Below, piece by piece: positions 33,726 to 44,999 of a stretch of DNA of 64,000 nucleotides; position 1 is the first letter of the stretch; each line of letters opens with the position of its first letter. The position numbers and the translations under genes are program-made. Location of the stretch: positions 23,092,324-23,156,323 of the forward strand of contig OX438741.1 in the NCBI GenBank assembly GCA_949316235.1, read 5' to 3'. This stretch comes from Oegoconia quadripuncta (taxonomy: Eukaryota > Arthropoda > Insecta > Lepidoptera > Autostichidae). The notes beneath the pieces are model-generated. The model was not told the origin of the DNA. It did not search any database and was given only the letters and a program-made list of their open reading frames with translations.

Positions 33726-34585
33726 CTACACAAACAGGTCTTTTAGTGAGGAGCAGAGGGTGGCATCGCAGCCTTCCGCCACCTCTTCCTCCTCGGGGCG
33801 GCTCGAGCACCAGCGCTCGCCGTCGCCTCGCCCCGACACGCGCGACGGGCCTGGAATGTCTTGAGGTTTAAGCACCTCTTTCGTCGTAACCAAACCAGAA
33901 GTTGACGTCCCAGAAGTTCCTGCACCACTTTTCCTAAGAAACACTTCTATGGCACTTCCGAGAGCACTAGCATCCACCACGGATCCAGAAGGTCGATCCC
34001 ACATCACAGCCGCCACATCTCCAGGCGCTTGTTTTGAATCCGGTGCAAACGTAACCTTTGGTTTTTTAGGTTCATTCTCCCTTTTCTTGGTGGCTAAAGT
34101 CTGATGTCTTCGAGCAAACCACGTGGTGCCTGAATCTGCGGGTTTATCTCTGAGGGTGGAGGCATCGAAGCTACTGGATCGCATGTCAGCAAACCGCCTC
34201 ACCCGCTCTGGCTTGCCGCAGGTGTCTATTTCTGTGGCGGATGATGTGAGAGCATTTAGCATATGGTGAAGATCAGTATCGGTGCAGACAACACCAACAC
34301 CGCTGCGCGGTGGAATGGGAGGTGGTGGCGGCATCTCCGACGCTCGTCGGCGAGCTGGAATCGGCGGCAGAGGCGAGCCAACGAAATCGGAATGTCTTCG
34401 CCCTCGGTTCGTGTATCTGACTGATCCGCTCATCGGAGAGCGTTCGTCAAGTGGTTGCACTTCACACACTCGTTCATTGGATGTATTCCACAGACGCATT
34501 CGCACTTTACGGGCTTGCACGATATCGTCCATTATGTCGAGTTGTAAATTGTGAGTGCTGCCGAGAGTGTCTGTTGCTGGAGGAC
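33726..34585 (-). CDS. Host gene, terminal exon d
   Basis: Acceptor 'ggcctgtttacag'. It is open for 286 codons to TAG and begins with GPPATDTLGSTHNLQLDIMD. It contains the poly-Pro stretches and a Glu run (RPEEEEVAEG). Confidence 0.8.
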
Positions 34586-35610
34586 CTGTAAACAGGCCGA
34601 TCAATTAACATACCAACGTTAATAAAATTTAATAACAAAATGTTAAACAGATGTAAGTGCAGGCACAGTAGTGTGGGTTTTAGGGTTAGGATCTAGGATC
34701 TAATTACTGACATTTTTTAGAACCTGAATCTCGACGTCGCCCAAGTGCTGGAAATGCTGCAATAGATTCTCTGCGTCCGCGTCCGAACAGCGCCTGAGGT
34801 ACACGGGAGATTGTCACTACGGAATGTCTGTAAAATAAGACATACATATTGGTCTAATTGGCTAGGAGTTCAAGAAAACGCATTTAGAAGCTGCAATTAC
34901 TTACCTTCGACCGCTTGTAGCAGGTGGACCTTGACTCAAAGTAGCTAGAAAAGCTGCTTCCCTTGCTTCACGGGCTGCACTTTCACCTCGTTCTGACAGC
35001 CGACGCACCTGGACAGAACAAATAAATATTTTCGTTTATCTCTGATAAACTCGGTATTAAAAAGACTTTAAGAGTTGAGTGAATAAGTCTTACTCTGCTA
35101 TAGTCAGTGTGGCAAGAAAGTTTGCTGTCAACCACTCATTTAACCTTACCCGTGGCTTCACGTGGGTGTGGAGAAAGGTACTATGGGAGATCATGATTTA
35201 TGTTATGAGCGTAATGCTGCACGATGTATTGGTTATTGAATATGTACCAGCTGGATAGGCATCGCCGTATAATACCGCAAATTTTGTACAAAAGCCAATG
35301 TGGATCTGGAATGGCTTTCCTCCTTCATTTATTTCCCAATTTGAAGTTGTAATGAAAATTCTATTTTGTTTACAAACCTGACTTGCAGTAGGTCCAGTAG
35401 TACAGGAAGGTGTTGGCAGCGAGTGCTTGCGGGTGTCACGCCACGGTGAGAGATGGTACGGATCTGGGGGCGACTCCTGGTCTTCGGAGTAGCCCCGGAC
35501 TGGCGTGGCGGACCGGAGAGAATTGTCACCGTCCTCTGCTCCGCTTTCTTCTACGACTATTAGCGGCTCGCCGCCGCCGACTATTGCCATTGAACCGCGC
35601 CGCATCATTG
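33726..35610 (-). CDS. Last four coding exons of a host gene, unrecognised
   Basis: Four exons (35378-35610, 34905-35008, 34724-34827, 33726-34585) join with GT-AG introns and matching phases to give about 430 codons ending in TAG. The product is rich in Ser, Arg and Pro and looks intracellular and disordered. Visible motifs are RRHSVVTISRVPQ, RRESIAAFPALGRRR, MDDIVQARKVRMRLWNTS, two poly-Pro stretches (PLPPIPARRR and PPPPPIPPR), and a C-terminus SSLKDLFV. Several RRxS sites could be basophilic kinase targets. There is no transmembrane segment. I cannot name it with confidence; a C-terminal tail of a large neuronal scaffold or channel-complex protein (UNC80-type) is an unverified idea. The first exon needs an upstream exon that I did not find. 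Confidence 0.75.
34724..34827 (-). CDS. Host gene, exon c (104 nt)
   Basis: Acceptor 'cttattttacag', donor CAG|GTTCTA (weak after GT). It codes HSVVTISRVPQALFGRGRRE to GRRRDS. Entry and exit phases fit the exons on both sides. Confidence 0.75.
34905..35008 (-). CDS. Host gene, exon b (104 nt)
   Basis: Acceptor 'tctgtccag', donor CGAAG|GTAAGT (strong). It codes VRRLSERGESAAREAREAAF to ATSGR, an Ala/Arg/Glu-rich likely helix. Confidence 0.75.
35378..35610 (-). CDS. Host gene, exon a (233 nt)
   Basis: Acceptor 'tgtggaacag' then CAATGATGCGG; donor CAG|GTTTGT. It codes MMRRGSMAIVGGGEPLIVVE to TGPTASQ. It is entered in phase 1, so the two in-frame Met codons near its start are probably internal. 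Confidence 0.7.
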
Positions 35611-35651
35611 CTGTTCCACAAAAATTTAACACTTAGATTTTTATTTGCAGT

Positions 35652-35757
35652 GTGGCTACCACCAATCAAACCGAATACTAAACATATACCCCGCTAGGAA
35701 CCGAAACCGTATTTGTTAATTATATGTTGATCATATTGAGTTGACTGAACCGCCTCT
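35652..35757 (-). mobile_element. SINE A head fragment
   Basis: 'ctaccaccaatcaaaccgaa', 'ataccccgctaggaaccgaa' and 'gaaccgcctctg' are the diverged tRNA-like head of SINE A. Confidence 0.55.
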
Positions 35758-36805
35758 GTTCAGTCCTTACATTTAATATTATTAACTAAACATCTAATAA
35801 CCATTGAGGAAATTTTAGAGAAAAAAATCAACAATTTCGCGCTTCTCACAACTATCGTAGTCCATTAAAAGTGGCTTTGATGAATGTAAATGGAATACGG
35901 TATCGAGTTTGGAGCCTCGGATCTCCGTCTATGTTAATTTGTCCAAAAAATAATAATTATTAATAATTTATTTATTTGCAACAAGAGAATTAATTACAAT
36001 AAAAAATATCCTAATTAACATTCGTATCAGGAAGTCAAAGAAAAGGCAGAATGTAGAGAAGTGTGGAAAGGTCTCCACCGACAAGAGCCTAGCTCTTAAA
36101 TTGCAGAGAGAGAGAACATTGATACATTTTTAAACAGTTCTCGCTCACTAGGATTGTCTGTGTCGGGAGAGTCTTGAATAAAAACGATTTCGAGACTAGA
36201 TTCATTTATTTATATATTTATTTATACTGTGTACCTCGCTAGTTTCATATCCGTTTACAAACTTTGGAGTTTCCAAAATCACAACTAATTTGATGGCACG
36301 CATTTTCCACTTCTGTTGCCTTTTTTTTCACGTTTCTCGAGAAATGGTCAGTGTTGACATTTTAAAAAACATTTACACCTTTTTTGAACTCGCGTCTTTT
36401 CACACTTAATTTGTTTAGTGAGTGCCTACTTGCAAATAAATTATTTTCTTTCTTTCTTATTCCCATTCGTCCCCTTATTTTGTCAAATTCTCACTATTTT
36501 TAGAACCTGCCCCTTTACATGAGCAATCGAAAAAGCATACTTTGTTTTAAAATTCTCTCCCTTATTATTATCATTTTGTCCCTTATTAAGCGTCAGCGAA
36601 AATAACTCGAATTTTGGATACTCAGCCCAATTCGCTGGCAAAATACATTATTAATGCAAACTGTGATTGAAATGTTTGAATACCGTAGAGTACTTCCAAA
36701 TTCGTGGAAATGTGAGAGGAAATTGGATACCTTAATTTTTTAGGGGTTTCGTCATTGGCACCATCTCCATGTACCATGTAAAAAATATTTGTATTATTTT
36801 ATATT
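35758..36805. other. Unassigned sequence
   Basis: AT-rich. No gene recognised, and no exon that fits the phase of exon a of the host gene. Confidence 0.35.
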
Positions 36806-36806
36806 G

Positions 36807-36966
36807 CAGATATTGTGCAATATTGTATTGTGTTGCGTTGCTTTGCTTTGCGTTGCGCTGCATTGCGTTGCGTTGCATTGCGTTGCGTTGCATTGCATTC
36901 CATTGCATTGTATTGACTTGTTATGCATTGCATAGTATTGCATTGTACTGTATTGAATTGCATTGA
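36807..36966 (+). repeat. Imperfect TTGCR minisatellite
   Basis: Five-base units TTGCG, TTGCA, TTGTA and similar are repeated about 30 times. An apparent 65-codon ORF here is only the repeat. Confidence 0.85.
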
Positions 36967-37567
36967 TATTGTACCAGTTATCTAAGAGGGTTGTATGAAA
37001 TTATTACAAAATAACATTTACGGATAATATCATTTGATTGTCTAAGTAAGTAAACACATGTTTAAGTTTCTCAGTTTAAAGGTTATCATTGGCAATGTTA
37101 GACACGAAGTATTAAGCACCCAGTTTTTATTTTTATAACGCTTAATTACGTTTAATTTAATCACGCTTTTGTCACTGACGTTCCACTATCCACCTAGGGA
37201 GGTGGCAGGGGCTCAACTAACAGGCCTTCCGCTCCCGCAACTGTAATGTATGGGCTCGACAAAACAAATCAAATAAACTCGATCAAATATACACAAGTTT
37301 CAAATCGATACGACACTATAAGAAGAAGGTTAAAATCTACTTCCGACTGTTTACATTCATTACTAGTTTTTTTAGTTAGTAGTGAAGTTAATATAAGCAT
37401 GTATGTCTAATGTTGTAGTATCAATATACTGCTTAATTTATAACCAATTGATTTATGTTATTTTCATTTCACTCATGTTTATCAATAGTATCTCAGCTGC
37501 ATGTACAATAGGCAAATGTACACAGGTGTTGGTGGTCTATTGTACAAATAGGCCGTTAATCTAGCCA

Positions 37568-37794
37568 TTATTCCGAGAGTTCGCGTTGTGGCGCGTTCCG
37601 GGCGCGTTGTTTACACACCGCAACGTTTCCCGCCGAGTTGTCGACGGATTTATCGCGTCGAGTGGGATTTATGTTGGATGCACAAATTGGATCTCGAGAT
37701 TTCGATGAGTAATCGGTCGGACGACGTATAGAACTGGAAACTAAGTGATTGGAGTTACTCGAGTCCAATATTTTCTTATAAATACCTCTACATA
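37568..37794 (-). CDS. Possible exon, low confidence
   Basis: The minus-strand ORF codes KILDSSNSNHLVSSSIRRP and DYSSKSRDPICASNINPTRR with coding-like Ser/Asn/Arg use and higher GC than its surroundings. Candidate acceptor 'ttataag'. No donor fits the phase needed by the exon at 35610. It could be an exon of that gene via another junction, or noise. Confidence 0.25.
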
Positions 37795-37814
37795 CACAAA
37801 TATAACGTCATGAC

Positions 37815-38065
37815 CTTTGAATGGGGTGGTCAGAGATATCCCAAGCATCACTGTTTGGGTGTTCCAAACATGAAGGGTTTAATGCTTGAAACAACATCCG
37901 CGTTTCACTTTACGAAATATACAGAAATACACACATAACCGGAGGTGATGCCATCGCCGTTAAAATGTGCAAGTTAATAGATGGTTTTTGGTGAAAAGTC
38001 GCTTAGTCGCCTTTTACGACACCCACGCGAAGAGACCGGTTGGTTCTATTCTTTTTACGTGCCGA
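37815..38065 (-). repeat. Dispersed repeat family C copy
   Basis: The reverse complement shows 'ggcacgtaaaaagaatagaa', 'gtcgtaaaaggcgactaagc' and 'caaacagtgatgcttgggat', in the family order. Confidence 0.6.
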
Positions 38066-38098
38066 ATTCACAGCGCCCGAAGCCATACAGCACCTTTA

Positions 38099-38324
<226 letters not shown>

Positions 38325-38359
38325 CATCATCAGTTAAGTTTATTTTACGTTAAGTCCTT

Positions 38360-38512
38360 ACACCTATCAGCTATACTCAAACTACGCTAAGCTTGTCCCA
38401 TTGATACTAGTTAACGGATACATAAATACTTAATTACTCTGGAATGAATATTCATATTCATCACACAAACATTTAGCCCTCGCGAGATTCGAACCTGCAA
38501 CTGTTGGTACAT
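38360..38512 (-). mobile_element. SINE B fragment
   Basis: 'attcatcacacaaacattta' and 'gcgagattcgaacctgcaac' match the B-box end of SINE B; the head stops at 'ttggtac'. Confidence 0.6.
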
Positions 38513-39114
38513 GTACCTACGTTTGCAAAATTTAAGCTCAATTGAACATCGAGAAGTGGGTCAAACTATATACACAAATAAATTAGGCAAGTTAATTAAA
38601 AGCTTGTAAAAAGTCCGTACATCTTAGTTATAACCTGGATAATATTGACAGCTCGCTACATTCCCGTATCAACAGGTCCCCCGCTACAAGGCTCTGGCAC
38701 TGACCTGGATCCCTGACCTCGACCTTTCCTTCCGCGGCAGCCTACCCCGCCCGGTGCAGATGCAGCCAGGGAAAATAACTGGGCCGCGGGAATATTTAAA
38801 TAGAACTTCGCAAATAAATTTTTCAATCGTTTCGGACTATGTCAAAGCTTATGAAATTGCTTATACATTTTCAACGAAGCTGCAGCAATGGAGCAAAAAC
38901 ATACTATATGCTACCAATCTTCGATAGTATACTACGTGTTATATATTTTTAAAAGGAAAAAAAGTATGTCAGTATCGTTCCAAATGGAAATCAATATGGT
39001 CTGCCTACCACAATGGGAAGCAGGTGTGAGAATATTACATAATGTATATTTTTAGTGGCTTTAGTCTTTTTAGTCCACATCATGTATTATTTATTGTTAT
39101 ACAACATACGCAAA
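38513..39114. other. Unassigned sequence
   Basis: 38,670-38,775 is GC-rich ('ttccgcggcagcctaccccg') amid AT-rich DNA, source unknown. No gene. Confidence 0.35.
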
Positions 39115-39405
39115 TATGCCGGTCTCAGTGGATATCACCTATTTGCGCCGTTTGGTATAGCTTCTGCCGTGGGGACCGGGTGCTCACTCTTTTTAGGGAG
39201 TTATCTGAGCGTCTGGTTGATGCATCCCACGATCGGAGGGCTGGCCAATACTTTGGTCAAAGAATCAGCCTTGCTATACAGCGAGGCGACGCGGCCAGCC
39301 TTCTGGGTACCATTCCACCAACCAGAGACTTGGGGCTAGTTTTTTATTTGGGATTTTTTTTTATAATAAATTGTATAATTAGTGTTTATAAATATTGTAC
39401 AAATG
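39115..39405 (+). pseudogene. LINE ORF2 C-terminus remnant
   Basis: The frame beginning at 39042 gives a conserved LINE end: LFRELSERLVDASHDRRAGQ, YFGQRISLAIQRGDAASLLG, TIPPTRDLG. Upstream of about 39165 the conserved reading is in another frame. It is a broken 3' piece. Confidence 0.7.
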
Positions 39406-39447
39406 TTTACAACATATGATTTTACATAGATTATTCATGACTGTTGT

Positions 39448-39704
39448 GGTTGGATTGCTGGTTGGTGTTAGGGCATTTTAAATGTCCGTCTGGCTAGCTA
39501 CCACCATCTTATCTAAATCTGCCGCCAAGCAGCAATGTTAATAGCATTGTTGTGTTCCGGTTGTCAGAGATAAGATAGCCAGTCCCCCAAATATGTTGGG
39601 GTTTCCGGGTCCGTACGCTTCCACCTTCGACCTCATCTTCACTTAACATCAGGTGTGATTGAGGTCAAGTACCAACCCGTGGTGCATAAAAAAAAAAAAA
39701 AAAA
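39448..39704 (+). mobile_element. SINE A copy, 5'-truncated
   Basis: From 'gctggttggtgttagggcat' to the A-run after 'cgtggtgcataaaa'. The body is close to the consensus. Confidence 0.8.
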
Positions 39705-40025
39705 ACTGTTAGAAATGAGCACCAAACTCAATGGAAAACATTTCGGATATGGCAACTGATTTATTGTACAATTTCATTTATAGATATAGAGTCAACAGTA
39801 AACATTCTAATACATGTACAGAATATTTTATTAAATCAAGTGTTTTTGTGTGTGAAAGTGTCGAAAGATTCAGTAATTGCTAGTAAGTAAGAATTAACTA
39901 TTTTCTAGTCTCTTCAGCTACAAAAGTTTTTTAGTCAGTCGGGTTTTTCGTTTTTCTGAATTGTGGTATCGTGGAGCTTGTAGTTAATGAAGTAATTTGT
40001 CACCGGCGACTATAAATAAATAAAT
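39705..40025. other. Unassigned sequence
   Basis: Nothing recognised. Confidence 0.35.
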
Positions 40026-40055
40026 ATCCGTAGACATACACACAGCGCCATCTAG
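40026..40055 (-). mobile_element. SINE B 3' fragment
   Basis: 'acatacacacagcgccatct' is the 3' end block of SINE B, cut directly by the Helitron-like sequence that follows. Confidence 0.5.
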
Positions 40056-40069
40056 TACGGCGGCGGTTG

Positions 40070-40247
40070 CTCAATCACGGCGAAACTGATGAATGGATTT
40101 GGATGAAATTTGGTATATAAGTGGAATATACCCTGTGTTAAGACATAGAATATTTTTTATCCCGATTAAGTGAGTAGATCCCGCGGGATAAACAAATTAA
40201 ACATATTCACGATAAAGTTATTCTACGCAGGCCGGGCAGAAAGCTAG
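40070..40247 (+). mobile_element. Non-autonomous Helitron, 5'-truncated
   Basis: It contains 'tgctcaatcacggcgaaact', 'tatcccgattaagtgagtag' and ends 'gccgggcagaaagctag'|T. Confidence 0.65.
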
Positions 40248-40249
40248 TA

Positions 40250-41257
40250 TTTAATATAATTTTTGACAGTTCGTATAGCTAATTAATGAAAGGTATTGAT
40301 GAATTCAATTTTCATGCAATGTTCCACAATGAAGCTCAACGAACAAAGATATGTGTGGTTGACCCAGTTAGTAAGATTCTTTCAGGTGATTAAGAGGACG
40401 AGTGGATCTAGTCTAGATGCATGGATAAGACCATTGTAACTGTTTCTACTGCCAAGGATCAATAGTATTGCTGTATACCGTTAGTGAGGTACTCCAGCTT
40501 AGTCCTCACGGTAACATTTAAACTATGACTAAATAAAATATCTTATCGCTATATTTGTGACCATGACCTGCGTAGCGACTGAAACCAAGGTACCGTTAGC
40601 TACAGTTAGGTCCCACAACGTTTTGTTGGAGAACAAAGGGTTGACGTTACAAAGGGTCCGTTGTAAAATCTGTTATCGCTGATTTCTGGAGAGTTCCACA
40701 AACACGAGTTGAAAGTTTAGTTACATTCAGTGGTTTTTCCAGTCCGTCATGTTACCTTTACTTTAATTTTCTTTGATGTGGCATGGGACTGGCAGGTTTA
40801 AAAATATTTATATTAATGCGAGTCCATTCTGACAGTTCTGTAGACATACCAGTTGGCTATCTCACGGCGAGATAGCATTTTGGTGAGTTCATATTTATGA
40901 TATTTTACTTGTAGGTATCTCGAAGGCTGCGCCGAGCGAAAGACGCGCGCGCTGTTTAGGTATTTCGCTTGATGCGAATGTGCGTATGGCAGACCGAACA
41001 CCGTCCGAGCGTAAACATATGTAACTCACATTTTCTTTATTGGGGGTTGTATTGGATTTCTTCTCGCAATAATTTTCAGGGCTATTTAGTATCAATTATT
41101 TTTACTTTGTCTACTCCTTTTTAATATTGACCAAATGTGCTAAAAATTAAAACAAAATCCTTGTTAAATTTAATTTTTATTGATCTTTTAGGAAAGTTTA
41201 TCAATAATGTAAAACTATTGGTGATGTTGCAAAATCTACAGATTATAAAACGCAAAA
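40250..41257. other. Unassigned sequence
   Basis: Two overlapping minus-strand ORFs (40813-41001, 40895-41095) show no motif. Nothing is supported. Confidence 0.35.
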
Positions 41258-41780
41258 GTTCAATTCAATTCAATTTATTAATGTGAAACACAGGTATAAA
41301 AGATGTTAGTAAATATTATGGTATAAGTAACACTGTGATCTACTCCATTTTGATGATTGTGATCCATTTTGGCATACAAAAAAAATGGTTAGTTATTTAT
41401 CTAAGGTAGGTACATAGGCTTATCTAAGATGGTAGGAATTTTTTGCAAAAAAAAAAAACAAATATATTACAGTAGATACCCATTAGCTTAGTTTCGAAAA
41501 TTAATATTATAATTCCATGTCAATTATTAAGGACAATGTTAAAATTGTAAAATACGATTGAAATTGGTAAATAAAAATGTCAAATTGAAATGAAATTAGA
41601 TTAAAATTACATAGTCATGGAATATTTAACATGAATTATATTCAGTCATTTATACATTATTCAACACATAGAGTCAATAATAATATAACAAGTCAAATAG
41701 TAACTCAATGCAAATTAACAACTGCAAATTTAAATTAGGTGCTGTTTTCCCGCTCAGAAACAATCAAGCAGATTTGTCAT

Positions 41781-42146
41781 TCAAGAAATCTTTAATGGAA
41801 TAATGTGTTTTTCTATTAAATATTTAAACAACGAACTCTTGAATGTACTTAGATCATGAAATTCTCGAATGAATTTAGGTATCTTATTGTATATTATTGG
41901 TGCCATTGCAAAGATGCTATTTCTAAAAAGTGTAGTTTTACAGGATACTAAACGTAACTGATCACGTCGCCGTGCTCGTTTAACATGTTCAAAATGCTCA
42001 GGATTAGACCGAACAAAAATTGCAGTCTCGTAAATATAAATAGAAGGAACCGTGAGTAAATTCAGCTGCTTATAGAAGGGTTTGCAAGAATCTGTGCGTC
42101 GCAAATTACAAATAACTCTTATACATCGCTTCTGGGCTATAAACAC
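41781..42146 (-). pseudogene. LINE ORF2 C-terminal fragment
   Basis: AQKRCIRVICNLRRTDSCKP, LNLLTVPSIYIYETAIFV and FRNSIFAMAPIIYNKIPK are the typical C-terminal block after LINE reverse transcriptase. It is in a different frame from 42184-42666. Confidence 0.8.
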
Positions 42147-42183
42147 TTGTTTATTGTCTGTGGCATTCCCCCAGAAAATTATA

Positions 42184-42666
42184 CTAGGTATATCTCAGAG
42201 TAGAAGCTACGTAGCCATGATAGGCCGTAAGTACAGCTCCGCGGTTAACAGTTTTGCTTAAGATATGTAATGCATATGAGAACTTTGTTACTTTTTTGCA
42301 TACTTCATTTATTTGTGTCGTCCATTCCATGTTACTGTCAATACTAATACCTAAGAATTGAGTTACTGATGCTTCATCCACCCTTTTACTATTATATTGT
42401 ACATTTGTTGTCATATTTAAATGGTTTCTTTGTTTAAAGTTCATTATTTTCGTTTTGTCTAGGTTAATCTTAAGGTTATTACATTCCAACCAGTCAATGA
42501 TAGATGAAAGACTGCTGTTGATATCCTCTTCATCCTCATATACCACAGTGCTATCATCGGCAAATAACACCATAGGATGATTTGTAGATTTCGGAATGTC
42601 ATTTATATATATTAGAAAAAGGAGTGGGCCTAATACACTGGCCTTGAGGTACACCGTAGTGCACAT
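42184..42666 (-). pseudogene. LINE reverse transcriptase fragment
   Basis: It contains SVLGPLLFLIYINDI, the catalytic box LFADDST, WLECNNLKINLDKTK, QFLGISIDSNMEW and the following palm/thumb region, then ends at a stop. The usual PQG before SVLGP is garbled because of one extra base. The open frame continues upstream without a stop into the exon at 42671-42858. Confidence 0.85.
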
Positions 42667-42670
42667 GTCT

Positions 42671-42858
42671 AGTTCCAGATGTATAGGATTGTATGTATGT
42701 ATACAACCAAGTGCTGAGTTATGACTTGAAATTTCTTGTAGTTGTTGATAAATGTAAGTAAAATTTATAATTCTGTTTCCGTTTATTGTAATTTCTTCTT
42801 GCTTTTCATTTTCAATATCTATATTTAATTCAAAATCAGACGTTTCTTGCGGAGATTC
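42671..42858 (-). pseudogene. Mutator-like-domain gene, coding exon 2 start, cut by LINE
   Basis: Acceptor 'tgctgtttttttag' then GAATCTCCG. It codes ESPQETSDFELNIDIENEKQ, then EEITINGNRIINFTYIYQQL and QEISSHNSALGC. The GNRI..F..QLQ..SSH....GC pattern is what I know from the start of the Mutator-like transposase domain in insect proteins. The conserved remainder (C..C region and DDE part) is absent, because the LINE starts about 20 residues later. Confidence 0.55.
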
Positions 42859-43201
42859 CTAAAAAAACAGCATTACTAGTAGTTGTCCAAAATAAGTTAT
42901 TCAGTCAATTATGAAAACTCTTATCAAATGTCCAATTGAATTAAGTGCGTTCCTTGTGTACGGTGAATGTATCTATGTAACATAACAAAGAACTTACACT
43001 ATGGCGACTTTGTCGAAAAAAAAATTCACTCCCCAATCCCCAAACAAATCGGCAATCGGCTGATCGAAATTAGGATGGGAAATAAATTTTTTGTTATTTT
43101 TTTTCAACCATGTCGCCACAGTGAAAGTCGTTTGTTATGTTACATACCTACATTCACCGTACAAATTGGACCTTATATTTGCTACAATTACAAGAACTGA
43201 C

Positions 43202-43298
43202 CTGTTCATTATCAATTTGCGTTGTAGTTTTATTTTTTTTCTTGAATCTCGTCTTGCTTATTAATTTATAATATCTTTTTTTACGGTTTCCCATTTTA
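43202..43298 (-). CDS. Mutator-like-domain gene, first coding exon
   Basis: Acceptor 'tatttgtttcag', ATG at 43294-43292, donor CAG|GTCAGT. It codes a short very basic start MGNRKKRYYKLISKTRFKKK. It ends on a full codon, in phase with the exon at 42858. Confidence 0.55.
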
Positions 43299-43447
43299 CT
43301 GAAACAAATAATAGTTTATTACTGTAATGAATGACGCCATTGCAGTTTTCTTAACTTGGCTCATCTTGTCGAACTCCACCCAACTAGACCAATATAATTG
43401 TCAATCCGAAATTTTATTTCGAAAAAATAATGAATGATTAAATAAGT

Positions 43448-43560
43448 GAAAGAATACTCTTTATTGCACAAGAAATGAAACAACAGTAATATAGGTACTA
43501 CAGTTATGATAAACTACATTGTACAACTGCGGTGACCTCTTCCGGACAACCGGTGGTTAA
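43448..43560 (-). repeat. LINE 3' tail (family D relative)
   Basis: 'atactctttattgcacaaga' plus 'gacctcttccggacaacc' repeat the family D tail layout. It lies in the intron between the two 5' exons of the Mutator-like-domain gene. Confidence 0.5.
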
Positions 43561-43829
43561 AAGAAAATTAAAATTAAAAATTTTAAAAAAAAGAGAGGTT
43601 ATTAAAAAGGACAGCTTTACTAAAAATATATGATAATTATAACATGACAGACAAAACCAGAATAAAGTTGCTACGCAACTGACCAATGTCTTAATGAAAG
43701 TACAGAACAATAACCTAAATGTAATATGTACATACATCACATATACTTAACTACTGTAACGTCTCTTGGTATTTTTTGTATGCAAGAAAAAGTTAGCAGT
43801 CTATTTAAAACTCCGAAAAATATACTTAC

Positions 43830-43930
43830 ACCGTTTTCGGCCGTCGCCGGTACACGAAATGACGCGATCGGTGTGTATAGTGGCGCTCAACAAAGTGACG
43901 TGCGCTCGCTCTGAACACTTGTGGGCGACT
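43830..43930 (-). other. Non-coding first exon of Mutator-like-domain gene
   Basis: CpG-rich sequence from the initiator at 43930 to a strong donor GTAAGTATA at 43829-43821. It is inferred to splice to the acceptor at 43299. No transcript evidence. Confidence 0.45.
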
Positions 43931-43961
43931 GAATCACAGCGATGCGCGACATTATTTTATA
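43928..43961 (-). promoter_or_regulatory. TATA box plus arthropod initiator
   Basis: On the minus strand TATAAAA (43961-43955) lies 31 bp before the A of TCAGT (43930), the spacing and initiator motif usual for arthropod core promoters. CpG-rich sequence surrounds both. Confidence 0.5.
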
Positions 43962-44384
43962 TCGCCGCGCGGCCGCCATAGTAAAAATGTATGGCGGATT
44001 TGAAGCGCATTTTGATAAATTCATATCTTAATTGCCTAATACAATTTTTTATATTGGAGACGGTAAATTTGTAGTATAAACACTCCTGTTTCGGTTGAAC
44101 TAAAAATAAGCGTAGATTTCTAATGTTATAAACTAAAAAAATACTTAACGCCACCATACGTTTTTTGCATTTTTGTCTAACTTTCCGTAATTTTGTAGAG
44201 TAATGTATAAATAATTTTAACATTTTTCCACGGAGTAAATATTTAGACATTCTTCGTCATGGTAAAAGTATTTTTTTTAAATGTGTATATCAAGTATTGT
44301 TGAATTTATCAACTTAACAGTAACTGCTGTTTTAGCACATTTCCCTCGGCGCAGGCTTATGGGTTAGTTAGATTAGCTAGCATT
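43962..44384. other. Unassigned sequence upstream of promoter
   Basis: A 97-codon minus-strand ORF at 43957-44250 has a Lys/Arg/Tyr-rich product with no motif; it overlaps the TATA box. Not called. Confidence 0.35.
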
Positions 44385-44560
44385 AGGGAATTACAATACA
44401 ATACAAATACTCATTATTGCTCAAAATAATTTACAATAATTTTTGATGATAACAATAGAACATAATTAGGCGGTCTTATCATTTGGCATTAAAAGCGATC
44501 TCTTCCAGACAACCCACAGCTATGGGACATTTGTAGGTAGAAAAACAGGTAGGCTGAGCG
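44385..44560 (-). repeat. LINE 3' tail (family D relative)
   Basis: 'tactcattattgctcaaaat' and 'gcgatctcttccagacaacc' keep the family D order, diverged. Confidence 0.45.
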
Positions 44561-44799
44561 ATACTACCAACTAAGAAATAATTATAGATAAGTATGCATT
44601 ATAGCAATTAAGTCGCAGTTAGTCCTTTATTATTCCAGATTAGATTATAAGGCCCTAGGAAGATTTATCGCTATGAACTTTAATAATCTTTAATAATTTA
44701 AGTATGTATGTCATCGACATGGTTGTTATTTTCTCTATTTATTAGTTGTATGTTTGTTTATAATTACTGTTCTTGTAAGTGTACTCGCTGTCTACTTTT

Positions 44800-44945
44800 A
44801 CGTTACCTCATCATTTGTCTCCTTACTGAGGTTTGCTGGAAGAGATCTCTTATAGAGATAAGCTCGCCTTTTGTATATTTTAATATTCTCCTGTTTGTTT
44901 TGTTTTGTTTGAAGTGTATGCTTATATACAATAAAGTGATAAAAT
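44800..44945 (+). repeat. LINE 3' tail (family D)
   Basis: 'gctggaagagatctcttata', then 'tatacaataaagtgataaaa', the plus-strand form of the 4733-4862 tail, ending in an A-rich run. Confidence 0.6.
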
Positions 44946-44999
44946 AAAAAATAAATAAAAAGTATTAGGTACTGTATGGTTTTAGCACTTAAAAAGAAT

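Larger units (their letters stand above)
41259..42670 (-). mobile_element. 5'-truncated LINE inserted in a Mutator-like gene
   Basis: On the minus strand it begins inside the reverse transcriptase, just before the GVPQG-type motif, and runs to a 3' tail of AATTG units at 41259-41280. The 5' boundary near 42670 joins a coding exon of an unrelated gene. It carries two frameshifts (near 42645 and 42150-42180). The peptide (FADD catalytic box, WLECNNLKINLDKTK) fits CR1/jockey-group LINEs; the exact clade is open. Confidence 0.8.
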
